NCBI GenBank assembly: GCA_011634665.1
Contig: WAEK01000009.1
Coordinates: forward strand, 1,851,501 to 1,915,500
Source: Mortierella sp. BCC40632
Taxonomy: Eukaryota; Mortierellomycota; Mortierellomycetes; Mortierellales; Mortierellaceae
Length of the DNA: 64,000 nucleotides
Reading direction: 5' to 3'
Below the pieces are notes generated by a model. It had not been told where the DNA came from. It did no database searches and was given only the letters and a program-made list of their open reading frames with translations. Position numbers and translations under genes: made by a program. Position 1 is the first letter of the stretch. The number at the start of each line of letters is the position of its first letter. Positions 36,927-50,077 of this stretch are shown one piece after another.

Positions 36927-39221
36927 AGGCAGATGGTCAAGATGCTCTACAGTCGACTGTAGGTTGCGCCAGTCGCGAAATTGAGGGGAGAGGCGAATGC
37001 TTTGCATGCATGCAATGTAGGTGTGATAAGTTGTTGTGTGGAGACGAAAAAGAAAAAGGTCGAGCGAGCCAAAAAAGAAGCAAGGACAATTGGTCCTGTG
37101 GACCTATCGAGCAAAGAAAAAGAAAAAGGGGAGGGTAGGGGACTTGATGCACTGCACTGCACTGCACTGCACAGTCATCCTGACCTTCAGGAAAGTCCTA
37201 CGCAATGTTCTCCAAGGATGGTAACGTTCGCTGTCCCCCTTCTTGTTGCACATCCTATTGCTGCACACCCTATGCTGCAGTTCATGCAAACATTTTTTTT
37301 TTTGTGTGTCCTTCCGCTGCCCATTAGCGTGAAAACCTCTTCTCCTTTTTTTTCATAAACGTTCCCTCTCTTGCGGAGAGAGCGGAGCTGCTGCTCGAGG
37401 GCCGGTGAGTGGACCAACGACTTGACCAAAAAAAAAAAAAAAAAAAGGGAAAAAGAGTGCAGCAAAAAACAACAATAACAAAACAGCAACAGTAACGACA
37501 ACACAACAATAGTATCAACCACGGCGTACACGCACTACACTTGGGTGACCACAATCCTCCAATCCTTAGGGAAAAAAACCACAACCACTCTCCTTGTGCA
37601 TTTTTTTTTTTTTATGAAAAAAGAAAGGGACCGACTTCTCCCCTGTCTTCTTTTTTTTTTTTTGCGAATTGTGGGAATGTGTGGAATGTGTGTATGTGTG
37701 TGTGTGTGTGAGTCTTCTCTCCATTCGGCTTCACTGGGACACTGGGTCCATTTGCGAATTACACCATCCAGGAATCGCGCATACCCGTGGTTGCACCTCT
37801 TTTTTTTGTCTATCTCTTTTTTTTCCCCTTCCTCCCCTGAGGGTCTCTTTTTTTTTTTTTTTTTTTTTTTTTTTACTGCTGCTGTTGTTGTTATGGTTGT
37901 TATTAGGGGTATAACCACCGCCACTTTTGTGTACCCAAGAGAGGAATAGAAAGACAAAAGGAAAGCAGAAAAAAAGAAAAAGGAAAAAAAGGATAGAAAG
38001 ACAAATGAGATAGGAATAGTAGATATCGGAAGAAGGGCCACTTACAACAATAGAATCCGCACCACGTATCGCTGTAGAAGCTATTAATTTTTTTTCGAAA
38101 TTAAAAATATAAAAAGAAAATAGAAAATAGAAATAGACCGCTTTTGTTAGTCAGACATTTTGCAGTGCAGGACATACCGGGCAACAAGGGGGAGAGAGAG
38201 AGAGAGAGGGGGGGAGGGGAAAGGAGTCTAGTTTCGGAGAAGCATCCATCCCAAAGGAGGGGAAAGAGGAGGGAGTTATCAAGAAGGGAAAAATAGAGGT
38301 GCAGGAAGAAAAAAAGAGAGAGAGGTGGAGGCGAAGTGCATATCTCTCAACTTTTCTTCATGTATAGAATCAAAAAAAAAATAGTCGACCCAATGTCAAG
38401 CTGCATAGGATGTATGTGTGTGGAGGAAGGAAGAAAAGAAAGGAAAAAAAAAGTCGATGGACTGGCCAAGGGGAGAGAGGGTTAGAGAGGAAGGCCCAGC
38501 GGATAGAGTGTCTGCAGACTTGTGCATTTTGTCGGGTTGGATTTATGTGCACTGCGGACCAAAAGGGGATCGACAACGCCACCACTCTCCTATCCTATCC
38601 CTCCCCCCTCTCCCCTCGCTCCATTGCCGCAGTTTCTTCAAGTGCATTTGGTCTTTGGAAGTGCATTGCTCATACCACATCCTTTTTTCTCTCTCTCTCT
38701 CTTTCTTCTCTTGGATTGCTTCCGAGGAAACAAAAGACGTGCGTGTCCACAAAAATGTTGCCATGGAAAAAAAAGGCAAAAGGAAAGGGGAAAAAGGGGG
38801 GAGTAGTAATAAGGTAGGTGATGGGCGTAGCAAATAGAAAAAAAGAGCAGACCAGCTCTTGAATTACCGGCTTGCAATAGTGCTTGAGTTGCATCCAGAT
38901 CGAGGCTATCGAGATCATGGTCGCCGTCAAAGCAAAGAGTCCAGCGGTCCATACCACAACGGCGGATGGGGCTTCAATTTCAGGGATGGGGACTTGACCG
39001 TCGCCGATCGGATCCAGTCCTGAATCGATCATGGTTGTGTCCATCGAGAGTGGGACCGTGCCTTGACCGGGTCCTGTTGTGTCCTGTCCTCTTGTGTTGT
39101 CCAGACCCAGACCCAGACCCAGACCCAGACCTGCGACGCCTGCGTCGAGGAGAGGGAGAGGGGCTGCCAGAGTGCTGTGCAAAAAAGACAAGAGGCTGGC
39201 AAGGGCGAGGACACGATCCAT
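33851..39221 (-). CDS. TMEM184/DUF300 multi-pass membrane protein (Hfl1-like)
   Basis: Exons in transcription order: 39221-38868, 38080-38046, 36520-36433, 36165-36031, 35899-35658, 35516-35416, 35236-35161 and 35060-33851, giving 746 residues. Phases and GT-AG ends agree throughout. A signal-peptide-like start (MDRVLALASLLSFLHSTLAA) is followed by a (GL)n repeat. The DUF300 core contains VPIFALSSWISLVSLDAAFY, YYLGGERSLIVSLHGRP, RPIPKFLCVKAVIFFSFWQG and IQDFLICFEMVFAAIGHW, then YAFSHEDY. Family members are seven-helix proteins; S. pombe Hfl1 is vacuolar and binds Atg8 through its cytosolic tail. The tail here keeps the helical segment MQDIFQDSLETLRGTRFNYR, a Cys cluster (about residues 424-450), a poly-Gln run (34618-34660) and Ser/Thr-rich sequence. 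Vacuolar/autophagy function is inferred. Two introns (787 and 1525 nt) are unusually long. Confidence 0.9.
35355..35403 (+). repeat. (GA)n in DUF300 intron
   Basis: About 24 GA units in the intron between exons 6 and 7. On the coding strand this is a CT tract just downstream of the donor. Confidence 0.93.
36844..36922 (+). repeat. Compound (GA)n-(GT)n microsatellite
   Basis: About 22 GA units followed directly by about 15 GT units within the 1.5-kb intron of the DUF300 gene. Confidence 0.95.
39103..39133 (-). repeat. In-frame hexanucleotide repeat encoding Gly-Leu
   Basis: On the minus strand GGTCTG is repeated five times inside exon 1 of the DUF300 gene, giving a GLGLGLGLGL stretch just after the predicted signal peptide. 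Confidence 0.9.
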
Positions 39222-39753
39222 CCTTCTGGAGGTATAGAGGGTAAAGTCTTTTTTTCTTTTTTTTGTTATCGTCTTTTGTTCCTTTGGGGGACAGAGTATG
39301 AGAAAAGGGTCTGAAAGTCGAGCAATTGACCAGATGCTGTCAAGAGAAAGGTCAAGGATTGTATGTGTGTGTTTGTGTAAAGAGGTGCGCGTCCTGAAGG
39401 GAGATGAGGCCAAAAGGATAGAGGGGAGGTGTGAACAAAGAGGACAAAGAACAGAGAGAAGGAGTGAGAGAAGGAGAGAGAGAGAGAGAGAAGGAGGGAA
39501 GGAGGTGAGAAGGAGAAAGGCGTGTGTGGCTTCTGCACGCGATAGAGAAAAGAAACAGCTGTTCCCTTTTCCTGGTTGTCAAAGAAAAGAAAAAGCGAGC
39601 AATGTTGGCAGCAAAGAAAAGGTGGTAGTGGTGGTGGCGAGCCCACGGACGGAAAAAGGGGAAAGGAAAGGAAGCGGATAAATGTTCAAAGCGTTTGTGA
39701 GTCTTTTGTGTCTCGTTGTCTTGTGTTGCGAACGAGCGGATGAGGGGGCAGAA

Positions 39754-39792
<39 letters not shown>

Positions 39793-40121
39793 GAGGATGG
39801 CGATGGTGTGGTCCGGTAGCAAAGTGTGGTGAGAAAGGCATGGACTTGGGGGGAGCATGCCGAGGATTTTATACGGATTGCTGGATCGTCTGAGAGGAGA
39901 GAGGAGAAAGAGGAGAGAGCGAGAGAGCGAGAGAGAGTGAGTGAGAGAGAGAGAAAGCAGGCAGAGTAGGGCAATGCAGACCATTGGCACAGCGACGGAT
40001 GAATGGTCATGAGTAGAGAATATCATGGGTGATAAAAAAGAAATGTCAGGGCAGCAGAAATTGAACGCGCCTACCCTATGCATGATCAAATAGTGCAGAG
40101 GGGGTGTTTGAGTGAAATAAG

Positions 40122-40198
<77 letters not shown>

Positions 40199-40748
40199 CA
40201 AAGGGACGCAATCTCATTCCTCTTCTTCGCCCTTTCTCTCTCTCTTTTCTTTTCCCCTGGCCCACATGCCAGTTCTCCCCCATGCAGGCCCTGAGACGGT
40301 CTCGAGGACATGGACAAGCTCTCATGTGGTATGGGTTGCCGAGTCATCTCCCAGCTCGTTGCATGCATAATCTCATTCTCGCTACTCTTTTCACTCTCTC
40401 TCATTCTTGAGAGAGAGAGAGAGGGAGAGATGTGGCATGGTCATCAGACACAAGACAGGACATGTAAATGGAAGGTAAGGTACATTGCAATTAGAAAGGT
40501 GAAGGAAGAGAGCAAAGCCACGCTAAGTAAGAGACTCGTCTCTTACTCCTAGTTTTCATTCACAGTCGCAAGAAGAGGCCCTTTTCCCTTTATCCCTGTC
40601 CAACCACCACTCTGCATCGACCAACTTTGAAGGAAACGACTCAGCCTTGGTTCATTTTTTTTTTTGCGTTTGTCCATCCTTCAACCCTTGTTTCTCTCTT
40701 TCTCTCTCCTCCACTCCTTCCTTTTTATCCCACTTTCTGCTTCATCCC
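39222..40748. promoter_or_regulatory. Divergent DUF300 / IWS1 promoter region
   Basis: 1.5 kb between divergent starts. It contains GA tracts at about 39478-39492 and 39759-39788 and a 68-nt GA tract at 40129-40196. A pyrimidine-rich leader precedes each gene. No coding signal was found; a shared promoter is inferred from orientation. Confidence 0.55.
40129..40196 (+). repeat. (GA)n microsatellite in divergent promoter
   Basis: 34 uninterrupted GA units, preceded by a short GT run. Confidence 0.97.
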
Positions 40749-43400
40749 ATGTCCTCAGACAAGGTATATAATGTTCATTCCAATCCTCTACCGCTGCAAA
40801 TCTGATCAGGATGTTCTTCCCATGACCTGGATCCCTTTCCATTGTCTTGAAAAATTAATTGGACTCGACATTCTCTCTTTCTCTCTTTCTCTTGTCCTTA
40901 TAGAAACGCATCGAGCGCGACATTTTCGGCGACGATGATGACGATGATGAAGAACTGACCCAGAACAGACATCGGGACCAGGATGGTAACAACCTCCGGC
41001 TCTCGTTTTAAAAAAAGGGCGCTTGATGCAATCGGACGAGTTTATTCATGTGAACACTTCATTTCATCCTGACGACCCTTTTCTCTCTCTTTCCCACCTC
41101 CCCTTCTTTCCCGTTCCCTTGGAATACTCTCTAGACCGGCGAGCGGATAGGACATCACCCGGAGTAGGCGACGACGACAGAGAAGGCGAGGACGCTGATC
41201 GGGATCGTTCGCGGACTCGGGATGACGAATATGATCCAACACAACAAGGGGATCAGGAAAAGGAAGACGCTGAAGAAAATATCCAGCTCCCTAGCTTCAA
41301 GAAGAAGAGAGATCCAAACCGACCAGACAACGATGTGGAAGAGCCCCGGGAACCCAAGAAGAAAAAGTAATTTGCGCGTATTTCGCCATTCGCGTGGTGT
41401 CTGCTTTGACAACGACAACAACAACAACAGCAACAAACCAAGAAAAAAAAAAGTTCTTTTTATTCTTATTTCTTAATATGTGCTGTTTCTCTAATATTTA
41501 TTAACAGAGTGGATATCTATTCTTTTTCTTTTGACTGTGGACGGTGTTGGTAGGCTTTCGAAAAAGCCAAAGTCAGGCGAAGGAGCTGATGGACAGCCAG
41601 GATCTGACCTCCCACTGGATCCTCGTGAGCAGGCTTTGATGCAGTTGGAAAAGGACTTTGAACTGGCTCTGAAAAGCGGCAAATCATCCAACCGGAGGCG
41701 AAGAAAGGAAGATGAGGATGTAAGTGAGAGATCTCTTTATTATAGGGGGGGTTATCGTTTCGCATTAAAGGTGCAGCATGGGATGAAAAGTGGGTTGCTG
41801 GAAGGTTAATGAACTTTTTTTTTTTTTTTTTTATTTGGGAAAATAGGACACAGAAATGGATGAGGGTGCTCAGCGGTTTGTCTCCAAGATGAGAGATGCA
41901 GCTTTTAATGACATTGATTCCAAGGTGAAGAACGAGTCAGCGTTGGCAAAGGTTCGGATGTTGGAGAGCGTCAAGAAGCAGCTGAACAAGTAATGGCCTA
42001 TTTTTTTTTTTTTTTATTTCATTGTCGCCCTGAAAATACGTCTGCCAACTATCGAATAAGAGGACGAGACAACGATCTATTTTCTAACGATCCATTTGGT
42101 ATTCTTCTGCGCTGGATTAGGTCGCATGTTCACAACACGTTCTTGGACAATGGAATTCTGGATGCCATGAAACTCTGGCTGGAGCCTCTTCAGGATGCCT
42201 CACTACCTAGTTTGGATATTATCCAAGACTTTTTGGATATCCTGGACGTGGTATGTCATCTTGGGCATCGCCTTTTTTTTTTTTTTTCTTTTACGATCGT
42301 GAGCATGGAATAGGATCTTCAACCTGGGTCACTGTCCGAGATGACTGATGAGGCCTATGGTGGTCCTGTATTTCTAGCTTCCTATCCAGACAGACCACTT
42401 GGTCAATAGTGGAGTTGGTCGAGTTGTCTACTTTTACACCAAGGTGGATGAGTCCAGGGTAACGCCAAGCATCAAACGCAAGGCCCATGCACTTGTTGGT
42501 AAGGAGGAAAGATCCAATAGGCGACAAATAGCTATCTCTGAACATGATTTATCCTTTTGATGTTGGGTTGATTGGGCGGTGGATTGACCGCCTATATTCT
42601 TTCCTTTAATCCGCCACCACCGCCACTGCCATAATAACAACAAAAAGACAAGTGGAGCAGACCAATTATCAAGCTGAGTCAAGACTACAGAGACAAGAAG
42701 ATCAACTATGCGGACGAAACTCCAGTATCTTCCCAGAGCAGGAGACGATTTGCAAACGCTGGACCATCATCGGCGTCATCTGCTGCTGAGTACGTGTGGC
42801 CCTTGAGAGAGTCCATTACTTTTCTTTTTTTTTCAATTTATTTTTACAAAGGTCATTCGAGAGCGAGGAAGTATTTTATTACTATTGTTTTGTTTTGTTT
42901 TTTTTTTGCTGATCTTTACTTTTATGGGGGATCTGTTATGACGCGAGTAGTGCAGCTGCCGAAGCCAAGGCTCGAGGAGTGCGTGTGCCACAGATCGACC
43001 GTGGTTCTTATGCACTTATGCCCGAGTCTTCGCTCACATTTGACAAGTCGCGCGGCGGAAAGGTAAAAGAAAAAAAAGAAAGAACAAATGCGCTCCACAT
43101 TTTTCTTTTTTTTTTTTTTTTTTTTTCAATAGATGATGGCTATTCTTTTCCTTTACTTTTTTTCTTTTTCTTTTTCCTTTTTCTTTTTTTGTGCGTGAAA
43201 ATTGAGTCATTCGTATTGACAGATCGAGATACTCCTCATTTTTCTTTGTCTCTCTCTCTCTCTCTCTTTCTCCATTGCTCCTGCCCTGCTTTGGCGCTCA
43301 TGCGATTTTTTTTTTTTTTTTTTGTTCCCCTTTCTAGATGGACAAGTACAAGAAGCTCAAGTCGCATATGGCCAAGATCAAGCAAGTCAAGCGGACGTAA
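40749..43400 (+). CDS. IWS1: Transcription elongation factor IWS1/Spn1
   Basis: Nuclear partner of Spt6 and RNA polymerase II in elongation. Ten exons: 40749-40763, 40904-40985, 41135-41366, 41554-41719, 41847-41989, 42121-42250, 42378-42498, 42648-42789, 42951-43062 and 43338-43400. All are phase-consistent and give 401 residues (yeast Spn1 410). Exon 1 encodes only MSSDK, followed by KRIERDIFGDDDDDD. An acidic/basic disordered N-terminus carries the Spt6-contact region in this family. The TFIIS-N-like core follows: AKVRMLESVKKQL, TFLDNGILDAMKLWLEPLQD, SGVGRVVYFYTKVDESR, then TPSIKRKAHALV and KWSRPIIKLSQDYRDK. The C-terminus is Lys-rich (MDKYKKLKSHMAKIKQVKRT). Introns are short and many are T-rich. 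Confidence 0.95.
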
Positions 43401-44396
43401 TCAAGAACCTAGGAATTACCACAATAACAGGGTGTCCCATCCTCCCAATACAAAAAAAAAAAAAAAGTTGCTGCTGTTGCTGAGCCGATAATTTCTTCTA
43501 TAGAAAAGCACCATTACGACATAAGGGGGTCTTGCGCCAATGTTTGTATAGTGCAGAACATTTTGACGCGTCCTACGTAGGGAGGGGGTGTGGAGTGGTA
43601 AAAGAGAGCGAGGGAAGGAGGGAGGGGAGGAAAAAGAGAGGAAGAGAGGAAGAGAGGAAGAGAGAGAGTGAGAGAGAGGGAGGGAGATGGTATGGAAACC
43701 TTGGAGCCGGCCTCAAGGAGCATACCATCCATCAGATCCTGGATGGGAGAGAGAGGAGAGCTTTTGCATCAGCAAAGCATTGACTTTGCCATATGCTAAG
43801 ATAGTAGGATATCTTTTTTTCTTTTCAGAGGTCATTCGCAAGGGGAGAGAAAGATCAGCCAAAGGTCACACAGACACGCTGAATGGTTATCGATGTGATA
43901 GAAAAGGGCATGGTGCCCAACGGAGAACGGACAGAGAGTATGAGGAGAAAGGGACAAAAAAAAAAAAAAAGGGCAGAGCTCAAAGGTTGTCCTTGACATT
44001 TTGTGTTCAGAAGCTTTCAGGGATCTGACATGAAAAGGAGCTCTGGGGCAGAGGAAGACGTTTTTTTTTAAAAAAAAAAAATCGCATGTCTAGCCCCACT
44101 GGTACCAAGCTGCTTGACTCTCTCTCTCTCTCTCTCTACAAAAAAGAGAAGGGGAAGGAAATGAGGGCAAACAAGAGCGAAAGAGAAAAAAGAAACAACC
44201 ACCGTCTTGGAAAGGGTTCAGGTTCCAAAAGGCATGGCGAGGTGAGGATACCATTGCCCTCTGCAACACGCGGAGGGGAAGTAGGGGACCCTCTCCCCCC
44301 CAAAAAAAAAATTACGGAGATGTTGGAAGGCCTGACGGGCCTTCTTGGCGAAGGAGTGGAAAGAGGAGAGAATAATAAGGTCTTAATGCATGGACC

Positions 44397-44436
<40 letters not shown>

Positions 44437-47400
44437 TACAGAGAGAGGTGAGCACATCCACTGAGATATCACAGCTGCACGATGCCGTCGTTTATTTCTT
44501 TCTTCTTTTAGGTCTGCTGTGAGGTCTACATTGCATGGAAGTGCTCACGTTAGGTGTCTACTTTGTCATCGAGTTGGACCAAAGGAGTAAGCTGAGGGGC
44601 GGGTGGGAGAGCGAGAGCTCACGATTTCGAAGAGAGAGATAGAGAGAGAGGTTTAGAGAAAGAGAGTAAAGGAGTGTCGTCGGTGCTCCGCCTCGCCCAT
44701 CTCCAGGACGGACACACACAAACACACACCGCCTCCTAAGATGACCCTATCACGATCCACGCACATCGTCGTTGTCTCACTCTCTTCCTCCTCCACCTCC
44801 TCCTTCTCCGATGCATCGTACATGGATAGACACATGCTCTCAGGTTCTCCGATCTTCTCCTCAGTGTCCCGCGCAACAGGTGTAAGGAACCCATATGACC
44901 CTTGTCCTTCGGCCTCTCCTCATCGTCTTCCCCGTCTGCCTCTTCTGCTTCTCCTGACTCGATGCGTGATATTGTTCGCTCCTGTGCAAGTGAGAAAGAG
45001 AGAGATAAAGAGAAAGAGAAAGAGAAAGAAAAAGAAAAAGAGAGAAAGAGAAAGAGAAGAAAAGAGAGAGTGTGTGTGCTGTTCGTGCGAGCCTTTCCGT
45101 GCTCCTTCACCCACCCACCCCTCTCCACTCCCTATTCCACCCCATCCTCCTTTCTCTTTTTCCTTTCTCCACGAATCCCTTTTTTGGACCCCAAACAGCA
45201 CACAGATGATGGCTCCCCCGCAAAACAGAAGAGAATATCCTTGAAATGAAGACTGAATGGGAAGATGTGTACGGTGAATGGGGAAACGCGCGATGAATAT
45301 GGCGCAGAAGTGTGCTCTCTCTCTCACTCTCCCCTACCTCCCTTCCTCACGGCACGGAGCACTTTCTCTCTGTTCTCTCCCCAACACGTCTTGGGACGCG
45401 TTCTGAGTATCAGTTAGAGGAATCATGGGCCTGCTCCTGTCTGTTGCGTCGTCTTTTTTGCATCTCGTAGAGACCGGGAGAAAGGGAAAGAAAGAAAAAA
45501 AGAGAGATGCAAGCTACGCATTGACCGTGCGAGTCCACTGTCCCCTATCCTTGGCCGGTGTAGACTAGGATGCTTCCCTTCTGGGAACGGGTGTATGTCT
45601 GTTTGTCTGTTCTGTCCTTTTTGTCCACCTGTCCGTCGCTCCGTCTGTCAATGTTTTTATACGTGTTTTTGCAGGAGCGAACCAGGCGTGTTGTTTGCGG
45701 GGTGTGTGTTTGTTCTGCTATTCTCGTCTTTTCTGTTGTTTTTGTTGTTGTTGCTGTTGTTCTCCCCCATCCCCTTTTCTATCCCATGAATTTTTGCTGT
45801 CCCCTATGTAGCTGTTTTACGTTGCTTCTACGGTTGGACCAAAGGAGAACAGAAGAATAAAGAAAGAAAGAAAAGAGAGTGTGTGTGAGAGAGAAGAGAG
45901 AAGAGAGGAACAAAAAAAAAAAGGGAGCGTTTCTAAGGGAGCAGCGCGGTGCCGATGCTAGGCGAGAGCAGAGGAGAGAGAAGGAAAAAGAGAAAACGCG
46001 GTCTTTGTTCGCAGTCCGTCGTCACTCGCTCTCTTGCTCTGCTCGCTCCTTCCCCTCTCTTCTTCTCTCTCTCTTTGCCTCTCTTCACCAAAACTGTCCT
46101 TCTCCTCTTCTTCTTCCCCTTGTCGACACCGGAACACACTGATGGGATAGGCCCACGCAGTGGACACGGGCATGAGACGATAGGCAACGTGCTTTAGGTT
46201 ACTTTTCTTTTGGGCCGTTCCTACGTTGGGCTGGTGGAGGGTGAATGGGAGGGTGTACGGTTTGCCGCTGTTACTGTCCTGCTCCGTTCGGCTCAGTTCG
46301 GCTTCTTCTCTTTTTTTTTTGTTTTTGTTCTTTCTGTTGGAAAGGATCGGGGTCGGTCATAGCCATGGACAGCAGGGTGGGGCTCCAGCATCTATCCGGT
46401 TATCTGGCTAGATAGCCAGAAGGAGGCGGAACGATTAAAAAAGACCCTCGAGCAGGGACCATTTCTGTTTCCTCTTTTCTTTTTCTTTTTCTCTTCTTCT
46501 ATGTTGTCTTTGATTGCTACTCGATGATCTAGCCAATCCTCTGGGTCTTTTCTCGCACACTTTTTCTTTTCTTCCTGCTTCGCCGCCATCCTTCTCCTCG
46601 TCCTCGTCCTCTTACACACGCATACGCGCACATTCATACCTTCTGTACGCGCCAATCCCGATCATTCCCTGACTTCATCGACGCCCTGCTCCCTCCCCTT
46701 CCCATTCCCAGCCTTACATTACCTTCCCATCATCATTAACATCATCCTCATCGTCATCGTCATCGTCATCCACCCGCAGCCTCTCCTCGATCCTCTTTCC
46801 CATTGCGATCTCACAGCCTTTCGTGCCTTAGGAGGAGGAAAGACAGCATAAGCAATTAGAAAAGATTCTCCTCTCCTCTCCTTTCCACTCTCTCCCCCCT
46901 CATCTTCTTCCCTCACTTCACATCCCTATCAACACTCCCAAGTCCATTGACAGAAGCAACATTGCAGTCACTTTTTTCTTTCTCTCTCTCTCTCTTTCTT
47001 TCTCTCTTGCGTGAATCCTTAAAAGCAACAAAAGGTGAGTCTGTGGGAGTGCGTATCGTAGATGGGCGTGCAGGGACCAAGAAAGAGACTTTTGGAGCGG
47101 AGGGTGATCGGTGCGACAAAGAAAAAGAAAAAAAGAAAAAGAAAAAAAAAGAGCCATTCGTATCTACTTCATCTCATTCACAACAAATAACAACGACAAC
47201 AGCAACAAACAACAGAAACAGCAGCAGCATTGCGCCATCAACCTCATTTCTCTTTCTTTCTTTCTTTCTTTTTTTTGTATAACCCGCGTGAGGGCAAAGA
47301 CGTGGAAAGGGAACAAGGAGAAGGAGAAGGAGGAGGAGGAGGAGGAGTGAGGAGAAGGATGCGAACCAAGACTGGAACTGGAGCCAGACTCGATGCATCT

Positions 47401-50077
47401 TCTCTCCTCTGTCCTCAACCTCCCCTCTCCTCCCTCCTCCCTTGCCTCTCTCTTCCTCCGCGGTGGGGAGTGCTCTTCTCGTCGACGACGCGCGCCCAAG
47501 GGAGAAACGAAAAGGGACCTAAAAGGGGGGGAGGAAGTGCAAAAAAAAAAAAAAAAAAAAGGGAACGCCATCCTTCCATCCTTCCATCTGTTTGCTCGTC
47601 CATCCCATTGAATAGGGAGGGTGACAGAAAAACAAAACGAAAGAAAGAGAAAGAGAGCAATGCAGAGCAATGAACAGAGTTAAAAAAAAAAAAAATGGAG
47701 TCGCGCAATAGGACCGAGGTCCGCGTTCTATTTCCGAGGAAGAAACCCGTGGCCTTCTTTCTCTCTCTCTCTCTCTCTCTCTCTTCCTCCCTACTTGGTG
47801 TGTGTCGTGTCCGTGGCGCGACGCGTCAAGTTAGTGGACTATTTGCTGTGTGGATGAGAGCGATTTTGTGTAATGTGTGTGTATGTGTATGTGTGTGTGT
47901 GGATGTGTGTGTGTGACCTATTAAGAAATTCAGGGCGTTCTTTTCTTCTTCGCCGTGTATGAAGGCTAGTCCTACTTGAGCTATTAGCTCGGGAGTAGAA
48001 GAGAAGAAATGTCATGCTGTACTCTCATCACTTGTCCTGACCACAAGTACACACACATACACCTCTCTCTTTCTCTTTCTCTCTCTCTCTTTCTCCCTGC
48101 CACCCCGCGCTTTTTTTTTTTTTTTTATCTTGCAACTTCTTTTCTTTTTTTTTTTTTTTGCCTTGTCTTCTCCCTCACCCCCACTCTTATCTTCCCCTGG
48201 GCATGACTACGTTGCATATAGGAAAGACGCTGGTCATTTTTTTTTATATATATTTCTCTGCTTCCGAGCTCGGTGAGGCAACGCTCCGCTCGTATAAGAA
48301 TTTTTCCCAAGCCTCCCCTTCCCCACTACTCTTTCCAGAACAAAAAAAAAAAGGCAGGGCCAACATTCGGTCGAATGTGTCAGCGAACAACGGAGTCCCT
48401 GAAGTCATGGGCAAAGAAAACAAAAAGGAGAGGGGAGAGAGAGAGAGAGAAGAGAAGGAGGAGAAGGGAGGCCACGACCAAGGGGGAAAAAAAGCACGAT
48501 GCGCCAAGAAAGATTGGCGGTGGAGATGGTGAGGCGAGGGGAAAGGCTGGGGGTAGGGGCGCCGAGTGTGACCCAAACGGGAATGTATCGCGATGCATGA
48601 TACCACTCTGCATCTATGCGTGAGGCAAAAAAAAAAAAAAAAAGGATGGGCAAAAGAGATTAGGGACTGTGTGTTAGGAGAAGAGTTGGGTACGTGTATG
48701 TTTGTTCGTGGTTAGCTTCTTACTGCCCATGCAGCCGCGCGAGAGTCAAAGTCTGGGCAAAGGAGTGCAGGGCTTCAGCTCTAGAAACATGCAAAAGGAC
48801 AACAAAAAGAGCGTGGCCGCACTCCGTCTCTTCTCTCGCTGGAGCTTTGTCCCGCTCCTGCAGCAGTAAACCCTGGGAGGGGGGAGCAGCAGTTTGCAAG
48901 GAGAGTCCCTTCCCAGGTGGAGCCACGCCTTTTTTTTTTTTTTGTTTTGTTCTCGCTTCTTGTTCTTGCTCTAGTGTTGCATGTCCTGTGCGTGGACCCG
49001 CCCTTTTGTGAGAGGATGCATGGTCGACACCCTGAGAATCAACTACTTGTCCGCCAAAAGAGACTTCAAAGGGAAAAAAGTCGGTGAACTTTGTTCTCAT
49101 CCAGGAGAGAGGCTCCGGACACGCTGTCAAAAGCTGTGTAAAGTTGGATTGGAACTAGCCCCTCCGTGATACCCCTATCATTCTCACATTTTACACCCGA
49201 ATACATGTTTACCTACGAGAATACAAACATACATCTAAACAAAGGCTCTCTTCTGCTTGGCCCATGCCTTGTGCATCGGCCCAACAACCACGCCGACGCA
49301 CGAGCAGCAGAAAAAAAAAAGCCCTGGTGGTCTGGTATGTTGGTCCCTTTGCTCTTGGTGTGACCAGAATCGGAGCCATCGCGCGCGCCGTGCGTGTGTG
49401 TTCGTGTGTGTATTTGTATGTGTGTGCGGGACCATGCAGACAGGGGAGGAGCCCTGCAATGCACTGCGGCGTGGGTCCAATGTGATGCAATGTCATGCAA
49501 TGCAGAAGAAATCCCTAGACCCCAGATACCATGCTTTGTATGTCTGGTCGTGGTTTGAGGAATGGGCAGAGTTGGTGGAACCTGCTTGGCCCCGAAACCA
49601 CACGGCTCGGCTAAGAAGGAAAAAAGATAACTCAAACCTGATTGTTTCCAGGTCGCTTCAGCTTCAACTCCATCGTGTTCTCTTTCGCCTCATCTTTCTC
49701 TCTTCTCTTTCTCCCACCCACTTGTTCTCCTCTCAGCTCCTTGACTTGTCCTTGGTTTCTTTCTTTGTCCCAGCCTAGTTGCTTCTTTCCTTTTTGGATT
49801 CACATCCCCTATACTAGGTGTTTCCTTCGTTTCCTTCCTCCTCGCTGACACCGCATCTCCTAGATCCATCTTTCCACTCCGCTGCGTCATTTTCGTCTAA
49901 CACCACCACCCTTGTGTACCTCTTTTTCCCAAGTGCACCCGCAGAACATTGGTGGAAGGAGGAGTCTTGGAAGATTTAAAAAGCAACGTCAAAGTTGGCT
50001 TTTCTAAGCAGAAAGGAACAAATTTTAACACATCCTTTCTTCCATCTTTTGCTTGCCGTCCTTTCCAGACCAAGGGA
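43401..50077. other. 6.7-kb gene-poor region upstream of the bHLH locus
   Basis: No recognisable coding gene on either strand. It contains GA/AG tracts near 43600-43680, a 37-nt A run (44398-44434) and AAAGAG-type repeats (44993-45070). ATCGTC/CATCCTC-type repeats lie near 46735-46765, CT tracts near 47756-47785 and 48062-48095, and many A or T runs. From about 49650 the plus strand becomes a pyrimidine-rich leader leading into the exon at 50078. Short ORFs lack any family motif. Confidence 0.55.
44398..44434 (+). repeat. Poly(A) homopolymer, 37 nt
   Basis: One of the longest pure homopolymers in the window, in intergenic DNA downstream of IWS1. No transposon body or target-site duplication is visible next to it. 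Confidence 0.95.

Noticed and set aside
39352..40404. 350-codon minus-strand ORF between DUF300 and IWS1
   Set aside because: Low-complexity Ser/Leu repeats from CT tracts in a divergent promoter. No domain.
44398..44434. 37-nt A run as the tail of a retroposed element
   Set aside because: No element body, RT-derived sequence or target-site duplication could be seen. A runs are common throughout.
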